A stretch of DNA of 64,000 nucleotides from Shimia marina (GCF_001458175.1 NZ_CYPW01000027.1:566239-630238); one strand, 5' to 3'. Positions 10,507 to 19,365 are shown, numbered from the stretch's first letter. The notes: generated by a model not told the origin, from the letters alone. Numbers and translations: made by a program.

Positions 10507-11538
10507 ATGCGTATTGGCAACCGAGAGATTGGCCCAAATCATCCGCCCCTCGTCATCGCAGAAATCGGCATCAATCACGGCGGTGATCTCTCTGTTGCAA
10601 AAGAAATGGTGCGTCTTGCGGCTTTGTCTGGCTGCGAGTTGGTCAAGCATCAGACCCATTTTGTCGACGATGAAATGACCGATGAGGCCAAACAGATCTT
10701 CCCACCAAATGCAGATGTGTCGATCTGGGAAGTGATGGAGCAATGCGCATTGTCCGCCGAGGATGAACTGGAGCTGATGCGCTATACGGAAGAGCTGGGT
10801 ATGATTTTCATCTCCACGCCTTTCTCGCGCAAAGCTGCGGATTTCCTCGCAGAGGCGGGCGTTCCGGCATTCAAGATCGGCTCCGGTGAGGCCGACAACC
10901 TGCCCTTGATCCGCCATATCGCCTCCTTTGGCAAACCTGTCATCATGTCCACCGGCATGCAAACCATTGAAACCATGCAACGCTCTGTCGCCATCCTCGA
11001 AGAGGCAGGCGTGGAGTATGCGCTGCTGGAATGCACCAACCTCTACCCTTCGCCGCCCGAAATCGTGTCTCTGCGCGGCGTGACCGATCTCAAAGAGGCT
11101 TTTCCAAATGCGGTTATAGGCTTCTCCGATCATTCCATCGGGCCAGAAATGGCACTGGCCTCTGTGGCGCTGGGCGCCTGCATTCTGGAACGACACTATA
11201 CCGACACGCGCTATCGTCAGGGCCCGGACATCATCAATTCGATGGACCCCTCAGAGCTGCGCTTTCTGATTGAACGCTCCCGTGAAATCTGGATTGCCGC
11301 CAACAACCCCAAACAGCGCACTGAGGCCGAAGAACCGGTTTATGCCTTTGCCCGCGCCTCTGTGGTGGCTGACAAGGATCTGCCAGAAGGTCACGTGATC
11401 ACCGAGCAAGACATCTGGGTCCGCCGTCCGGGCTCTGGCGAAATCCCGGGCTATGACTTTGACAAGGTAGTGGGCAAAACTTTGACACGGGCAGTCACAC
11501 GAAACACGCAGTTGAAGTGGGAAGATCTGGAGGGCTGA
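10507..11538 (+). CDS. neuB: N-acetylneuraminate synthase family protein (NeuB/LegI)
   Basis: NeuB-family enzymes condense phosphoenolpyruvate with a 6-carbon amino sugar (ManNAc or a relative) to form a nine-carbon nonulosonic acid. The 343 residues comprise the TIM-barrel synthase (about 1-270; 'VIAEIGINHGGDLSVAKEM', 'FKIGSGEADNLPL', 'IGFSDHSIG') and a C-terminal antifreeze-like SAF domain (about 285-343; 'ASVVADKDLPEGHVITEQDI'). 'KIGSGE' is the sialate/legionaminate form rather than that of pseudaminate synthases. AGAAAGGAAG precedes the ATG. It heads a five-gene operon ending in neuC. Whether the product is sialic or legionaminic acid cannot be decided. Confidence 0.93.
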   Translation: MRIGNREIGPNHPPLVIAEIGINHGGDLSVAKEMVRLAALSGCELVKHQTHFVDDEMTDEAKQIFPPNADVSIWEVMEQCALSAEDELELMRYTEELGMIFISTPFSRKAADFLAEAGVPAFKIGSGEADNLPLIRHIASFGKPVIMSTGMQTIETMQRSVAILEEAGVEYALLECTNLYPSPPEIVSLRGVTDLKEAFPNAVIGFSDHSIGPEMALASVALGACILERHYTDTRYRQGPDIINSMDPSELRFLIERSREIWIAANNPKQRTEAEEPVYAFARASVVADKDLPEGHVITEQDIWVRRPGSGEIPGYDFDKVVGKTLTRAVTRNTQLKWEDLEG

Positions 11539-11544
11539 AGCCAG

Positions 11545-12663
11545 ATGCAGCGCTTCCAATTCACCTGTCTGGACCCACGCAAAAAGAAACGCGCCACCAT
11601 TGCGCGCGTTCTCTCTGAGAGTGGGCCAATCCACTGGCGCAAACTGGCTCCGCTCAGCCTGCGCAGCTGGCCAGAAACCGCAAAGGTCGCCCAAGAGGCG
11701 CTGGAAATGTCCAAGGATCGCGGTGCCAGCGGCTTTGCGCAGGCGCTGCATCTGTGGCTGCTCAAGCTGCAATATAATGGCGCCCGCGCCTATTTTACCA
11801 AACACGCCGATCAGGTCGCGGTCTGCTGGAATGGGCTTAACGGGACGCGCCGCGTGTTTATGCAGGGCGCCAAGGCCGCAGGCGCCAAAACCCTGTTTTT
11901 TGAACTTGGGCCTTTTCCGGGCCGGATCACTGTGGATCCGCAGGGCGTAAACAACGCAAGTTGCCTGCCGCGTGACATTGCGCCTTACGCAGACTGGTAT
12001 CACACAGCGGAGAAACGCAACTGGCGCGACATCAAGGGCCAGATCAAACAGCGCAGCGCCCTGCGAGACGCCGAAGTCCTGGATGCGCCTCCGCTCAGTG
12101 ATCCGTTTATCTTTGTGGCACTCCAGACACCGGGTGACAGCCAGCTGCGCCTGTTTGGCGGCAATTTCCCCACCGTCCCGATCCTGATTGACGCCATTGC
12201 CAAAGCCGCAAAGGCCCTGCCCGAAGGATGGCACATCCGCATCAAGGAACACCCCACCGCGCCGGAATCTTTTGCCGCCCAGATCCAGAGTGCCCTGCCC
12301 GGCAAAGTGTTTCTGGACAACGCCAATGACACGTTTTCACAGGTGGCCGCCAGCCGCGGTGTGGTGACAGTCAATTCCTCCGTCGGGCTTGAGGCGATGT
12401 TTTATGACAAACCGGTGGTGGCCTGTGGCCAATGTTACTGGGCCATCGACGGCGTCGCCCTGCGCGCGCCAGACACCGTCGCGCTGACGGCGCTTTTTGC
12501 CGCGCCCGAAACACTTTCCTTCTCAACAAAGGCCCGCGACGCATTCATGTCTTTTCTGGATCAGGTCTACTACCCCAGCATCGAAGGCGAACCACCTTTC
12601 GCGCTCATCGCACAGCGCCTGAGTGACAGCGACACCTCCGGCATCTGGCGGAGGAAAACATGA
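11545..12663 (+). CDS. Capsule polysaccharide biosynthesis protein (KpsS/KpsC-like transferase)
   Basis: The 372-residue protein belongs to the capsule polysaccharide synthesis family that includes the KpsS and KpsC beta-Kdo transferases. Typical features are 'CWNGLNGTRRVFMQGAKAAG', the 'TLFFELGPFPGRITVDPQGV' block, 'LPEGWHIRIKEHPTAPE', and the late 'VTVNSSVGLEAMFYDKPVV' motif that resembles the sugar-nucleotide site of GT-B enzymes. Relatives transfer Kdo, a CMP-activated eight-carbon ulosonic acid, so a CMP-nonulosonate donor is a reasonable inference here. It starts six bases after neuB and overlaps the next gene by four bases (ATGA). Confidence 0.85.
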   Translation: MQRFQFTCLDPRKKKRATIARVLSESGPIHWRKLAPLSLRSWPETAKVAQEALEMSKDRGASGFAQALHLWLLKLQYNGARAYFTKHADQVAVCWNGLNGTRRVFMQGAKAAGAKTLFFELGPFPGRITVDPQGVNNASCLPRDIAPYADWYHTAEKRNWRDIKGQIKQRSALRDAEVLDAPPLSDPFIFVALQTPGDSQLRLFGGNFPTVPILIDAIAKAAKALPEGWHIRIKEHPTAPESFAAQIQSALPGKVFLDNANDTFSQVAASRGVVTVNSSVGLEAMFYDKPVVACGQCYWAIDGVALRAPDTVALTALFAAPETLSFSTKARDAFMSFLDQVYYPSIEGEPPFALIAQRLSDSDTSGIWRRKT

Positions 12664-13595
12664 TCTGGCCGTTCAAGAAAACACGCAAAAAAGGGCGCGC
12701 CTCGCGCATTACCATAAGCCCCCCGAAACCGGATGCGGATCGTCACGGCATTGCACTTGTGGCCATCGCCAAAAACGAAGAGCGCCGGCTCGAAGACTGG
12801 CTGACATTCTATGCCCTTGCAGGCGTGCGGGAGGTCATCCTCTATGACAATATGTCAGATGACCGCACCGCAGAAATAGCACGCAATTTCAAAGGTATGA
12901 AGGTCACAGTTGTGCCATGGCAATTACATACCGAAACCACCTCACCGGTTTTGGTTCTGCCACGTCAGATCGTTGCTTACTGCCATGCAATATGCACCTT
13001 TGGCGCGAAGTTTCGCTGGATGAGCATGATTGATCTGGACGAATATATCGTCCCCAAAGAGGCGATGTCGCTTCCCGAAGCGCTAAAACCACTTGAGGTA
13101 CACAGTAATATTTCGCTGCCCTGGGTGATGTTTGGCCACAATGGCCACGAAGCGCCGACATCCGCACCCATCCCTTTTGACTACACCGCCCGCGCCGCTG
13201 ACCAATCCGGCCCACTGCTCAATTTCAAATGTATCATCGACCCTTGCGACGTAACCAAAGTGAGCGTGCATAAATTTGAAACCGCAGCCATGGGCAAACA
13301 CACCGTCAACACCTTGGGTCAGAGCGCGACCAACAAAGCGCGCAAATCAGCGGCGTTTGTCACAACCGATGTTTTGCAGCTCAATCACTATTACCTGCTG
13401 TCTCGTGAAGAAACTGATCACAAGATCAACCGCGGTGCCGTGTCCGGAGTGTCCAATGACACGCGCGCAAAATCTCTCCGTGAGAAACAGACCTTGATTG
13501 AGGCAAATCCGATCACAGACAATTCCGCTTTGGAATTTCTCTCCCGCCATGGCATCAAGAACGCCAATGATTTCGCAGACAAATTTCGAGGGTAG
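12660..13595 (+). CDS. Glycosyltransferase family 2/92-like
   Basis: The 311-residue protein shows a GT-A fold: 'GIALVAIAKNEERRLEDWL', a strand-helix 'VREVILYDNMSDDRTAEIA', and the metal-binding DxD-type motif in 'RWMSMIDLDEYIV'. The motif spacing matches the family-92-like 'glycosyltransferase 2_4' group common in alphaproteobacterial surface-glycan loci. Downstream residues 'LNHYYLLSREETDHKI' are also typical (HY.. followed by a KxxRG-like segment). GGAGG precedes the ATG and the first four bases overlap the previous gene. It probably adds a sugar to the nonulosonate-containing glycan; donor and acceptor are unknown. Confidence 0.88.
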   Translation: MIWPFKKTRKKGRASRITISPPKPDADRHGIALVAIAKNEERRLEDWLTFYALAGVREVILYDNMSDDRTAEIARNFKGMKVTVVPWQLHTETTSPVLVLPRQIVAYCHAICTFGAKFRWMSMIDLDEYIVPKEAMSLPEALKPLEVHSNISLPWVMFGHNGHEAPTSAPIPFDYTARAADQSGPLLNFKCIIDPCDVTKVSVHKFETAAMGKHTVNTLGQSATNKARKSAAFVTTDVLQLNHYYLLSREETDHKINRGAVSGVSNDTRAKSLREKQTLIEANPITDNSALEFLSRHGIKNANDFADKFRG

Positions 13596-13598
13596 CTC

Positions 13599-14360
13599 AT
13601 GTCCGCTTTGATGTTTCAACACCTGCGTGACACCAAAAATGTCGGCGACGCAATGTGCAGCCCATATGATTATTTTGACTGGCAGGATGCTCAGGCCAAA
13701 GACCTGCGCACCCCAAGCCCTGACTACAAAATCGGGATTTATGGCGGTGGCAAAATATTCGGCGGGCTCGCGGATGAGGCCGGCATTCTGAAGCAGGAGG
13801 GTGTGAAACACATCGCCTGGGGGGTGGGAACACGGCAAACCTTTCCGATTTCACGCAAATACAGCCGCGCACGTGCACTCTGTGATCTGGTCGGCAGCCG
13901 CGACTATGGCGACACGCGTTACGACTACGCTCCCTGCGCCAGCTGCATGTCGCCTCTGTTTGACGCGCAGGCAGCCCCTGAACACGACGTGGTGTTCTAT
14001 TTTCATGGTGGCAAAACCGAGAAACAGAAACTCGGCATCCCCGACGACATGCCCAAACTGTCAAACAACTGCAATTCTCTGGAAGAGGCGCTGGCCTTTA
14101 TTGCCAGTGGCAAAACGGTTGTTTCCAACTCCTATCACGGGGTCTACTGGTCGCTTTTGATGGGGCGCAAAACCATCTGTGTGCCGTTTTCCAACAAGTT
14201 CTACGGCTACCGGTTCAAACCCGCCTATGCGACGCCCAAAAACTGGAAAAGTAAGCTCGATACCGGCCTCGCAGCACCAGAGATGCTAAAGACGTGCCGC
14301 GACGCGACACATGCGTTCAAAGCCAAAGTAGACGCCCTTATCAAAGAGGTCTGTCAATGA
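13599..14360 (+). CDS. Polysaccharide pyruvyl transferase family protein
   Basis: The 253-residue product resembles the polysaccharide pyruvyl transferase family: an N-terminal 'FQHLRDTKNVGDAMCSPYDY' (the NxGD element), 'IGIYGGGKIFGGLADEAG' (GGG followed by a helix) and the C-terminal 'VSNSYHGVYWSLLMGRKTIC' (SxxHG..A/S-type motif). The family includes enzymes that add ketal-linked pyruvate to glycans and others that behave as glycosyltransferases. It is shorter than the 300-400 residues of many members. It starts three bases after the upstream glycosyltransferase and overlaps neuC by four bases. Confidence 0.82.
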   Translation: MSALMFQHLRDTKNVGDAMCSPYDYFDWQDAQAKDLRTPSPDYKIGIYGGGKIFGGLADEAGILKQEGVKHIAWGVGTRQTFPISRKYSRARALCDLVGSRDYGDTRYDYAPCASCMSPLFDAQAAPEHDVVFYFHGGKTEKQKLGIPDDMPKLSNNCNSLEEALAFIASGKTVVSNSYHGVYWSLLMGRKTICVPFSNKFYGYRFKPAYATPKNWKSKLDTGLAAPEMLKTCRDATHAFKAKVDALIKEVCQ

Positions 14361-15478
14361 CCCGCTCCCTCCTCTTCCTCACCGGCACCCGCGCTGATTT
14401 CGGCAAGCTGGAGCCTCTGGCCATTGCTGCGCGGGATGCGGGCTTTGATGTGACGTTTTTCATCACCGGCATGCATATGCTGGCGCGCTATGGGATGACC
14501 AAGATCGAGGTGCATCGCATGCCCGGTGTCACCAAACATGAATTCCTCAATCAGCGTCCCGGTGATCCGCAAGACATCATTCTGGCGAAAACCGTGGTCG
14601 GCTTTTCTGACTACGTGACTGAAACGCGCCCGGATATGGTGGTGGTTCATGGCGACCGGATCGAAGCGCTCGCGGGCGCTTTGGTGGCGGCAACCAATTA
14701 CATCCCCTGTGCGCATATCGAGGGCGGTGAGGTCTCCGGCACGATTGACGAGATCTACCGCCACTGCAATACAAAGCTGTCCAGCCATCATTTTGTCAGC
14801 TCAGATGCCGCCAAGAAACGGGTCATGGCCATGGGCGAACCTGAGGGGGCGATCCATGTGATCGGCTCACCAGAGCTGGATTTCCACGCAGGCGCCTCCG
14901 GTGTCACCCTGCAAGAGGTGCAGGCGCATTATGACATCCCGTTTGATGACTTCGGGCTGGTGACCTTCCATCCGGTGACGTCGGAGCAGGCCACCATGGG
15001 CGCACAGGCCCAAGCGCTTTTTGCAGAGCTTGAGGCATCTGGAAAGAACTTTGTGGTGATCGCGCCCAACAATGATCCCGGCTCCGAAGACATCTTCACA
15101 GTGCTCGACGCCTTGCCAAAAGACCGCTTTCGTCAGTTCCCCTCAATGCGATTTAACCACTTCTCAGAATTGATGAAAAACGCGGCCTGTATGATTGGTA
15201 ACTCCTCTGCTGGTGTGCGCGAAGCACCCTTCTTAGGCTTGCCATCACTGGATGTCGGCACCCGCCAGACCAACCGCGCACAGGCCGGATCGGTGTTCTC
15301 CTGCGCCGCAGAGGACAGTGCAGCAATACAGACATTTTTGCAAAACCAATGGGGCACGCCGCATCAGCCGCACACCGGCTTTGGCGAAGGCCGCTCTGCG
15401 GATCGCTTTGTGGATCTGCTCAACAGCGATACGTTCTGGACCCAGGGCCTGCAAAAAGCCTTTCAGGACAACGCCTGA
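14357..15478 (+). CDS. neuC: UDP-N-acetylglucosamine 2-epimerase, hydrolysing (NeuC/LegG-like)
   Basis: NeuC-type enzymes convert UDP-GlcNAc (or a modified UDP sugar in legionaminate synthesis) to free ManNAc-type sugar plus UDP, providing the NeuB substrate. The 373 residues have the GT-B-like epimerase fold: 'RSLLFLTGTRADFGKLEPLA', 'PDMVVVHGDRIEALAGAL', 'IPCAHIEGGEVSGTIDE' and the C-terminal 'MIGNSSAGVREAPFLGLPS'. The glycine- and glutamate-rich 'HIEGGE' replaces the HxxAGxR motif of the non-hydrolysing epimerases and is diagnostic of this branch. The ATG overlaps the preceding stop (ATGA), so it is translationally coupled. Confidence 0.92.
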   Translation: MTRSLLFLTGTRADFGKLEPLAIAARDAGFDVTFFITGMHMLARYGMTKIEVHRMPGVTKHEFLNQRPGDPQDIILAKTVVGFSDYVTETRPDMVVVHGDRIEALAGALVAATNYIPCAHIEGGEVSGTIDEIYRHCNTKLSSHHFVSSDAAKKRVMAMGEPEGAIHVIGSPELDFHAGASGVTLQEVQAHYDIPFDDFGLVTFHPVTSEQATMGAQAQALFAELEASGKNFVVIAPNNDPGSEDIFTVLDALPKDRFRQFPSMRFNHFSELMKNAACMIGNSSAGVREAPFLGLPSLDVGTRQTNRAQAGSVFSCAAEDSAAIQTFLQNQWGTPHQPHTGFGEGRSADRFVDLLNSDTFWTQGLQKAFQDNA

Positions 15479-15485
15479 AAGGCTT
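15456..15485. terminator. Hairpin between the two convergent nonulosonate operons
   Basis: A perfect 12-bp stem (AAGCCTTTCAGG / CCTGAAAGGCTT, 6-base loop) spans the neuC stop codon. On the minus strand it is followed by TTTTTGC, so it best terminates transcripts coming from the Gfo/Idh side. On the plus strand the T-tract is weak. Confidence 0.75.
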
Positions 15486-15491
15486 GGGCAT

Positions 15492-16427
15492 TTAGGACAT
15501 CTCCAAATCCACAACACCGGTGAAGCGCCGCGCCTCCCAGGCGCGCGCAATCAACAGGCTGCTGTCGCGCATGGTGTCAAACCGGGGAATCAGCGGGTTG
15601 CCGGATGTCTCCTGACCCCGCACAAGCGCCAGAAAATCACGCATCATATCCATGAACATGTCATTGCGCTCAAAGGAAAATGGCGTGACCTGCGCACCCT
15701 GCCCCATATCTTCCGACAAGGTGGGGGTGAGGAAATCCAAATCCACAACGCGTTCTGCGCCCCGTAACGCGGCTTTGCGCAACGAGACAGGTGAGACATA
15801 ATCCATCGAAATGGTGCCCACTGCTCCAGAGGCCGAGACAACATCCACGCGGGTGGCAAAATCAATCTGGGGAAAATCGTCATGTGCCAGGGCGCGCACA
15901 TCAGAGATCTCAAGCGGGCCCATCACCGCCAGCGCCAGATCCATTTCATGGCACAGGTCCATCAAGACGCCGCCGCCCTCTGGCTCTGCGGCGTAGCTCC
16001 CGGCAAAGGACCAGTTTTCCCGCCACTGGCGCACGTCATGACCGATCTCGAATGAAAACCCGTAGGTCTGGCTCAGATCCAGCGCGGCCAGCGCCCGCAC
16101 CGCAGGGTGATAGCGCATCATGAACCCCACCATGGAGCGCGCCGCTACAGGGGCGGCAGCAGCGTGAATGGCCTCCACCTGCGCCACACGCCAGGCCAGC
16201 GGTTTTTCTGCATAAAACGGCCAATCATGTGCAGCGCACATCTCGATCAGTTCCAGCCGGATCGGGGTAGAGGTGGCAATCACCACCGCCTCGATGTCTT
16301 GCCGTGTCTCAAAGGCGGCGCGGTCAAACCCGCGCCAGCCGATCAGCTCAACAGCCTCGCCCAATGCGGCCAGATTGGCCGCATGGCGTTTGCCAATCGA
16401 GCCGGCACCGATGACCGCGATCACCAC
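15492..16427 (-). CDS. Gfo/Idh/MocA family oxidoreductase
   Basis: A 311-residue NAD(P)-dependent sugar oxidoreductase. The N-terminal Rossmann fold shows 'VIAVIGAGSIGKRHAANLAA', and the 'FYAEKPLAW' segment carries the EKP motif of the active site. The C-terminal half is the mixed alpha-beta substrate domain. The start is GTG and overlaps the upstream SDR gene by seven bases, so the two are coupled. Gene order neuA-SDR-Gfo/Idh resembles the Campylobacter ptmB/ptmA/ptmF group of the legionaminate pathway, as recalled from that literature, which suggests a role in making or modifying the amino-sugar precursor. The exact reaction is not predictable. Confidence 0.88.
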   Translation of the reverse strand: MVIAVIGAGSIGKRHAANLAALGEAVELIGWRGFDRAAFETRQDIEAVVIATSTPIRLELIEMCAAHDWPFYAEKPLAWRVAQVEAIHAAAAPVAARSMVGFMMRYHPAVRALAALDLSQTYGFSFEIGHDVRQWRENWSFAGSYAAEPEGGGVLMDLCHEMDLALAVMGPLEISDVRALAHDDFPQIDFATRVDVVSASGAVGTISMDYVSPVSLRKAALRGAERVVDLDFLTPTLSEDMGQGAQVTPFSFERNDMFMDMMRDFLALVRGQETSGNPLIPRFDTMRDSSLLIARAWEARRFTGVVDLEMS

Positions 16428-17212
16428 GCGGAGAAGCCCCCATCCACATTGACCATCTGACCGGTCATATGGCCTGCGTGTTTGCTGGCCAAGAAGAGCA
16501 TCACATCTGCGATTTCATCCGGCTGCGCCATGCGGTCCTGCATGATCAGCGCGCCGACGCGTTTCTGAAACTCCTCAGAATGGCCATTGAACACAGCGCC
16601 CGGCGCAATGGTGTTCACGGTGGCGTCGCGCTTGGCCCAATAGCCTGCAAGCCAGACGGTCATGCCGTGGATCCCTGCTTTGGACACGCCATAGGCAGAG
16701 AAGTTCTTAAACGGCATGCCGTCATAAATCGGGTGATGCGCACCGTTAAGGGCATACATCGACGCCACATTGATCAAAGCGCTTGGGTATTTGCCCACGA
16801 TGTCGCGATCCATCTGGCGCGCGATCATGAACGCACCGGTGAGATTGGTGCGCATGGTGCGCTCAAAGTCTTCGACGCTGGTATCGGCAAAATCCGGAAA
16901 CGGCTTGCCCGCGCCCATCAGCATCTCACCGGTGATGGCGGCGTTGTTGAGCACCACATTGGGCTGCCAGCCATCTGCCATCACCCGCTTGAAGATCTCA
17001 ACCACCTCTTCTTCGACACCCACGTTCAGGTCGTAGTAGCCAAAGTTCGGATTATCGCCATGCGCCTCTTTGAGGGTATCCGCGCGTGCACCGGGCAGAT
17101 CGGTGGCCACAACCTTGGCACCAACTTCCAGCATGCGGCGTACATAGGTGGAGCCCAGCACACCGCCGGACCCTGTGATAAAGACTGTGCGCCCGTCCAA
17201 TTGTTTGTCCAT
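16421..17212 (-). CDS. SDR family oxidoreductase
   Basis: A 263-residue short-chain dehydrogenase/reductase. The cofactor motif is 'TVFITGSGGVLGSTYVRRML' (TGxxxxxG), followed by 'VVLNNAAITGEM' (NNAA), the catalytic Ser/Tyr/Lys region 'INVASMYALNG' and 'FSAYGVSKAGIHGMTVWLAG' (YxxxK), and the C-terminal 'MTGQMVNVDGGFSAW'. It follows neuA by 15 bases and overlaps the Gfo/Idh gene. In this context it is a candidate for modifying a nonulosonate precursor sugar, like PtmA in legionaminate clusters; this is inference from gene order. Confidence 0.9.
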   Translation of the reverse strand: MDKQLDGRTVFITGSGGVLGSTYVRRMLEVGAKVVATDLPGARADTLKEAHGDNPNFGYYDLNVGVEEEVVEIFKRVMADGWQPNVVLNNAAITGEMLMGAGKPFPDFADTSVEDFERTMRTNLTGAFMIARQMDRDIVGKYPSALINVASMYALNGAHHPIYDGMPFKNFSAYGVSKAGIHGMTVWLAGYWAKRDATVNTIAPGAVFNGHSEEFQKRVGALIMQDRMAQPDEIADVMLFLASKHAGHMTGQMVNVDGGFSAW

Positions 17213-17227
17213 TTTGTCTGGCCTCCT

Positions 17228-17932
17228 TCAGCCGTCTTGACCAAGCTCTTCACGCAGAAGCATCTCGACCAGCTTGAAATCAAAGGGGGAATCCACATCA
17301 ATGCAGCGCTCTGGCGGCATTTCAAACGGGATCACACGCCCCTCATAAATGGTTTTGGCACGGCGCAGATACTCTGGCGCAACCACATAGGTTGAGGCGG
17401 CGTGCTCATAGACCGTTGGCGCGGCCTGCCGCGCCCAGACGCCGCCGGGCAGCGGTTTGCTCACATGCAGTGCTCCGGTTTCATCCGGTTCCACAAGGTT
17501 AAAATAGGGGTTCTTGCGCGCCTCACAGACGCTCATCACCATATCCGGCGCCTCTTTCAGAAAGAGATCAATCGCCCCGCTGATATCGCTGCTGTGACGC
17601 AGAGGTGAAGTGCAGTCCAAATCGAGAAAAGCCGTCGCCGCCTGACCTGCGGTGGATTCCGCCGTGGCCATGGCATGCTGCCAAACACCCCATTTGGGCG
17701 CGGAATCTGTAGCCAGCTCCGCCGGACGCAGCCCAATTGGCAAAGCGCCCTTGGCGACCGCATGCTCATATATGGCTTCATCATCTGTAGACACCACCAC
17801 AGCATCGACTTCAGGATGCTCAAGCAGCTGGTCGAGAGACCAGTCAATCATCGGCTTGCCGCAGAGATCCTTGAAGTTTTTGCCCGGCACGCCTTTGGAG
17901 CCTTTGCGCGCTCCGATATGTCCGAGGATCAT
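17228..17932 (-). CDS. neuA: Acylneuraminate (nonulosonate) cytidylyltransferase
   Basis: NeuA-family enzymes activate a nonulosonic acid with CTP to the CMP-sugar used by glycosyltransferases. The 234-residue protein begins 'MILGHIGARKGSKGVPGKNF', matching the consensus P-loop-like 'iPARggSKGiPrKN', and continues with 'VVVSTDDEAIYEHAVAKGA' and 'AFLDLDCTSPLRHSSDI' (usually LLQpTSPLR; here CTSPLR). The start at 17932 has GGAGAGACAGGA upstream; the frame is open another 37 codons but lacks a ribosome site there. First gene of the minus-strand operon with SDR and Gfo/Idh. Confidence 0.9.
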   Translation of the reverse strand: MILGHIGARKGSKGVPGKNFKDLCGKPMIDWSLDQLLEHPEVDAVVVSTDDEAIYEHAVAKGALPIGLRPAELATDSAPKWGVWQHAMATAESTAGQAATAFLDLDCTSPLRHSSDISGAIDLFLKEAPDMVMSVCEARKNPYFNLVEPDETGALHVSKPLPGGVWARQAAPTVYEHAASTYVVAPEYLRRAKTIYEGRVIPFEMPPERCIDVDSPFDFKLVEMLLREELGQDG

Positions 17933-18121
17933 TCCTGTCTCTCCATTGTTTTTAAACCGCTTTGCTTCATTCAATGCCAGACAAGCCCCCGCCCTGCAAT
18001 CCCCGTGCGCAATGTGATGGGGATGCCTTCGCAAACGCGGCAATGTGCTTGCGCGTGCGCAGGACAGAACCTAAATACGAAACTGAATTTTGGACAGATG
18101 CAACGCAGGAACATCCCCACC

Positions 18122-19030
18122 ATGGACGCACCGCAGGGCAAATTCTCTCATCGTGTGAGTGACGTCTTCATCCGTGGGTTCCTCGCGACCATGCGCACCC
18201 TGCCTTATGAACAGCGCATTACACTTGCCGGAAAATTTGCCACCAAAGTTCTGGCCCCCCTCTCAGGCAGTCGTCGCCGCATTCGCGAAAACCTTGCCTT
18301 GGTGATGCCTGAGCTGTCCCACGATGCGGTCGAAGCCATTGTGCGCGAAACACCAGAGACCATGGGGCGCATGCTCATGGAAACCTATTCGCCCGATGAG
18401 TTTCTGGCACGTTGTGCGGCGGTCCCGATCCTTGGCCCCGGACTGGAGATCGCGAAAGCTTCGCAAGCGGAGGGCAAAGGCGGCCTTTTGGTCACCGGGC
18501 ATTTTGGCAATTATCTGGCCGCGCGCGGGGCGTTTTTGGCGAATGGCATCCCAATTGGTGTGCTCTACAAGCGGATGAACAATCCCTTCTTTAACGCGCA
18601 CTACGTGGAGGCCATGGCCAAATTTGGGGAACCGATGTTTGAACGCGGTCGCCGCGGTATGTCCAGCATGATCAAACATCTGCGCAGCGGCGGCTTTGTC
18701 GGTATCGTTCAGGATCAACGCATCAACAATGCGCCTGTGATGCCCTTCATGGGCAAACCCGCACGCACGGCTTTGTCGTCAGCCGAACTTGCGCTGAAAT
18801 ATGACATACCGCTGATACCGGTCTATGGTGTCCGCGAGCCTGACGGCAGCTACAAGGTTGTTACGGAACCAGCCATCGTGCGCAGCACGCCCGAGGAGAT
18901 GACGCAGGCCGTAAACGCAAGCCTAGAGGCGCAAATCCGGGCACACCCGGGCCAATGGATGTGGACCCATAATCGCTGGCGCGATGCCGGAAATGCCACG
19001 TCAGAAGACCGCGCACGCGGCAAAGCTTAA
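18122..19030 (+). CDS. Lysophospholipid/lipid A acyltransferase family protein (LpxL/HtrB-like)
   Basis: A 302-residue member of the LpxL/HtrB family of acyl-ACP-dependent acyltransferases, which add secondary acyl chains to lipid A at the inner membrane. The catalytic HxxxxD/E-type motif appears as 'GLLVTGHFGNYLAARGAF', and later family blocks are 'VGIVQDQRINNAPVMPFMGK' and 'HPGQWMWTHNRWRD'. The ATG at 18122 has AGGAAC about nine bases upstream; an alternative ATG at 18098 would add eight residues. It is a stand-alone gene divergent from neuA, so its link to the surface-glycan locus is by position only. Confidence 0.88.
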   Translation: MDAPQGKFSHRVSDVFIRGFLATMRTLPYEQRITLAGKFATKVLAPLSGSRRRIRENLALVMPELSHDAVEAIVRETPETMGRMLMETYSPDEFLARCAAVPILGPGLEIAKASQAEGKGGLLVTGHFGNYLAARGAFLANGIPIGVLYKRMNNPFFNAHYVEAMAKFGEPMFERGRRGMSSMIKHLRSGGFVGIVQDQRINNAPVMPFMGKPARTALSSAELALKYDIPLIPVYGVREPDGSYKVVTEPAIVRSTPEEMTQAVNASLEAQIRAHPGQWMWTHNRWRDAGNATSEDRARGKA

Positions 19031-19151
19031 GTCGATTTTTAAAGGCGCTTCGCAGAAACGCCGTATTTGCGCACCAGTTTCACCATCTCTCACAGGCAAA
19101 ATCACACATGCGCCCAGTCTGCCCGGGCGCCTGCCGCCATAGGAGATATTC

Positions 19152-19346
19152 ATGTTTCAGGCTTTATTTGCGACGCCCAAAGCAGAGCCTCAAAAGGTCT
19201 CGCGCCATGCGCGCCTCTTCGAGCTTCTGCGCCAACAGAACCTTGCCTCACAAAGCGCGCAGGCCAGAGCCGCGCGCGCTGAGGGTGACTTCCTTGCGGA
19301 TCGCTTGCTGCAAAATGCCACAAGCTCCCTGCGCCGCAACGCATAA
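19152..19346 (+). CDS. Small basic protein of unknown function
   Basis: A 64-residue frame preceded by a good ribosome site (AGGAGATATTC-ATG). The product is basic and alanine/arginine-rich, probably helical (LFELLRQQNLASQSAQARAA). No domain was recognised. It is transcribed toward rlmE with 19 bases between the stops. Short Roseobacter-type proteins of this composition occur, but the assignment as a gene rests only on the start site and composition. Confidence 0.55.
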   Translation: MFQALFATPKAEPQKVSRHARLFELLRQQNLASQSAQARAARAEGDFLADRLLQNATSSLRRNA

Positions 19347-19365
19347 GGCCAGTGGCAAGTTTCGC

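Noticed and set aside
13599..14360. Reading the pyruvyl-transferase-family gene as a second nonulosonate synthase component
   Set aside because: It has the NxGD and SxxHG pattern of pyruvyl transferases and no synthase or epimerase motif.
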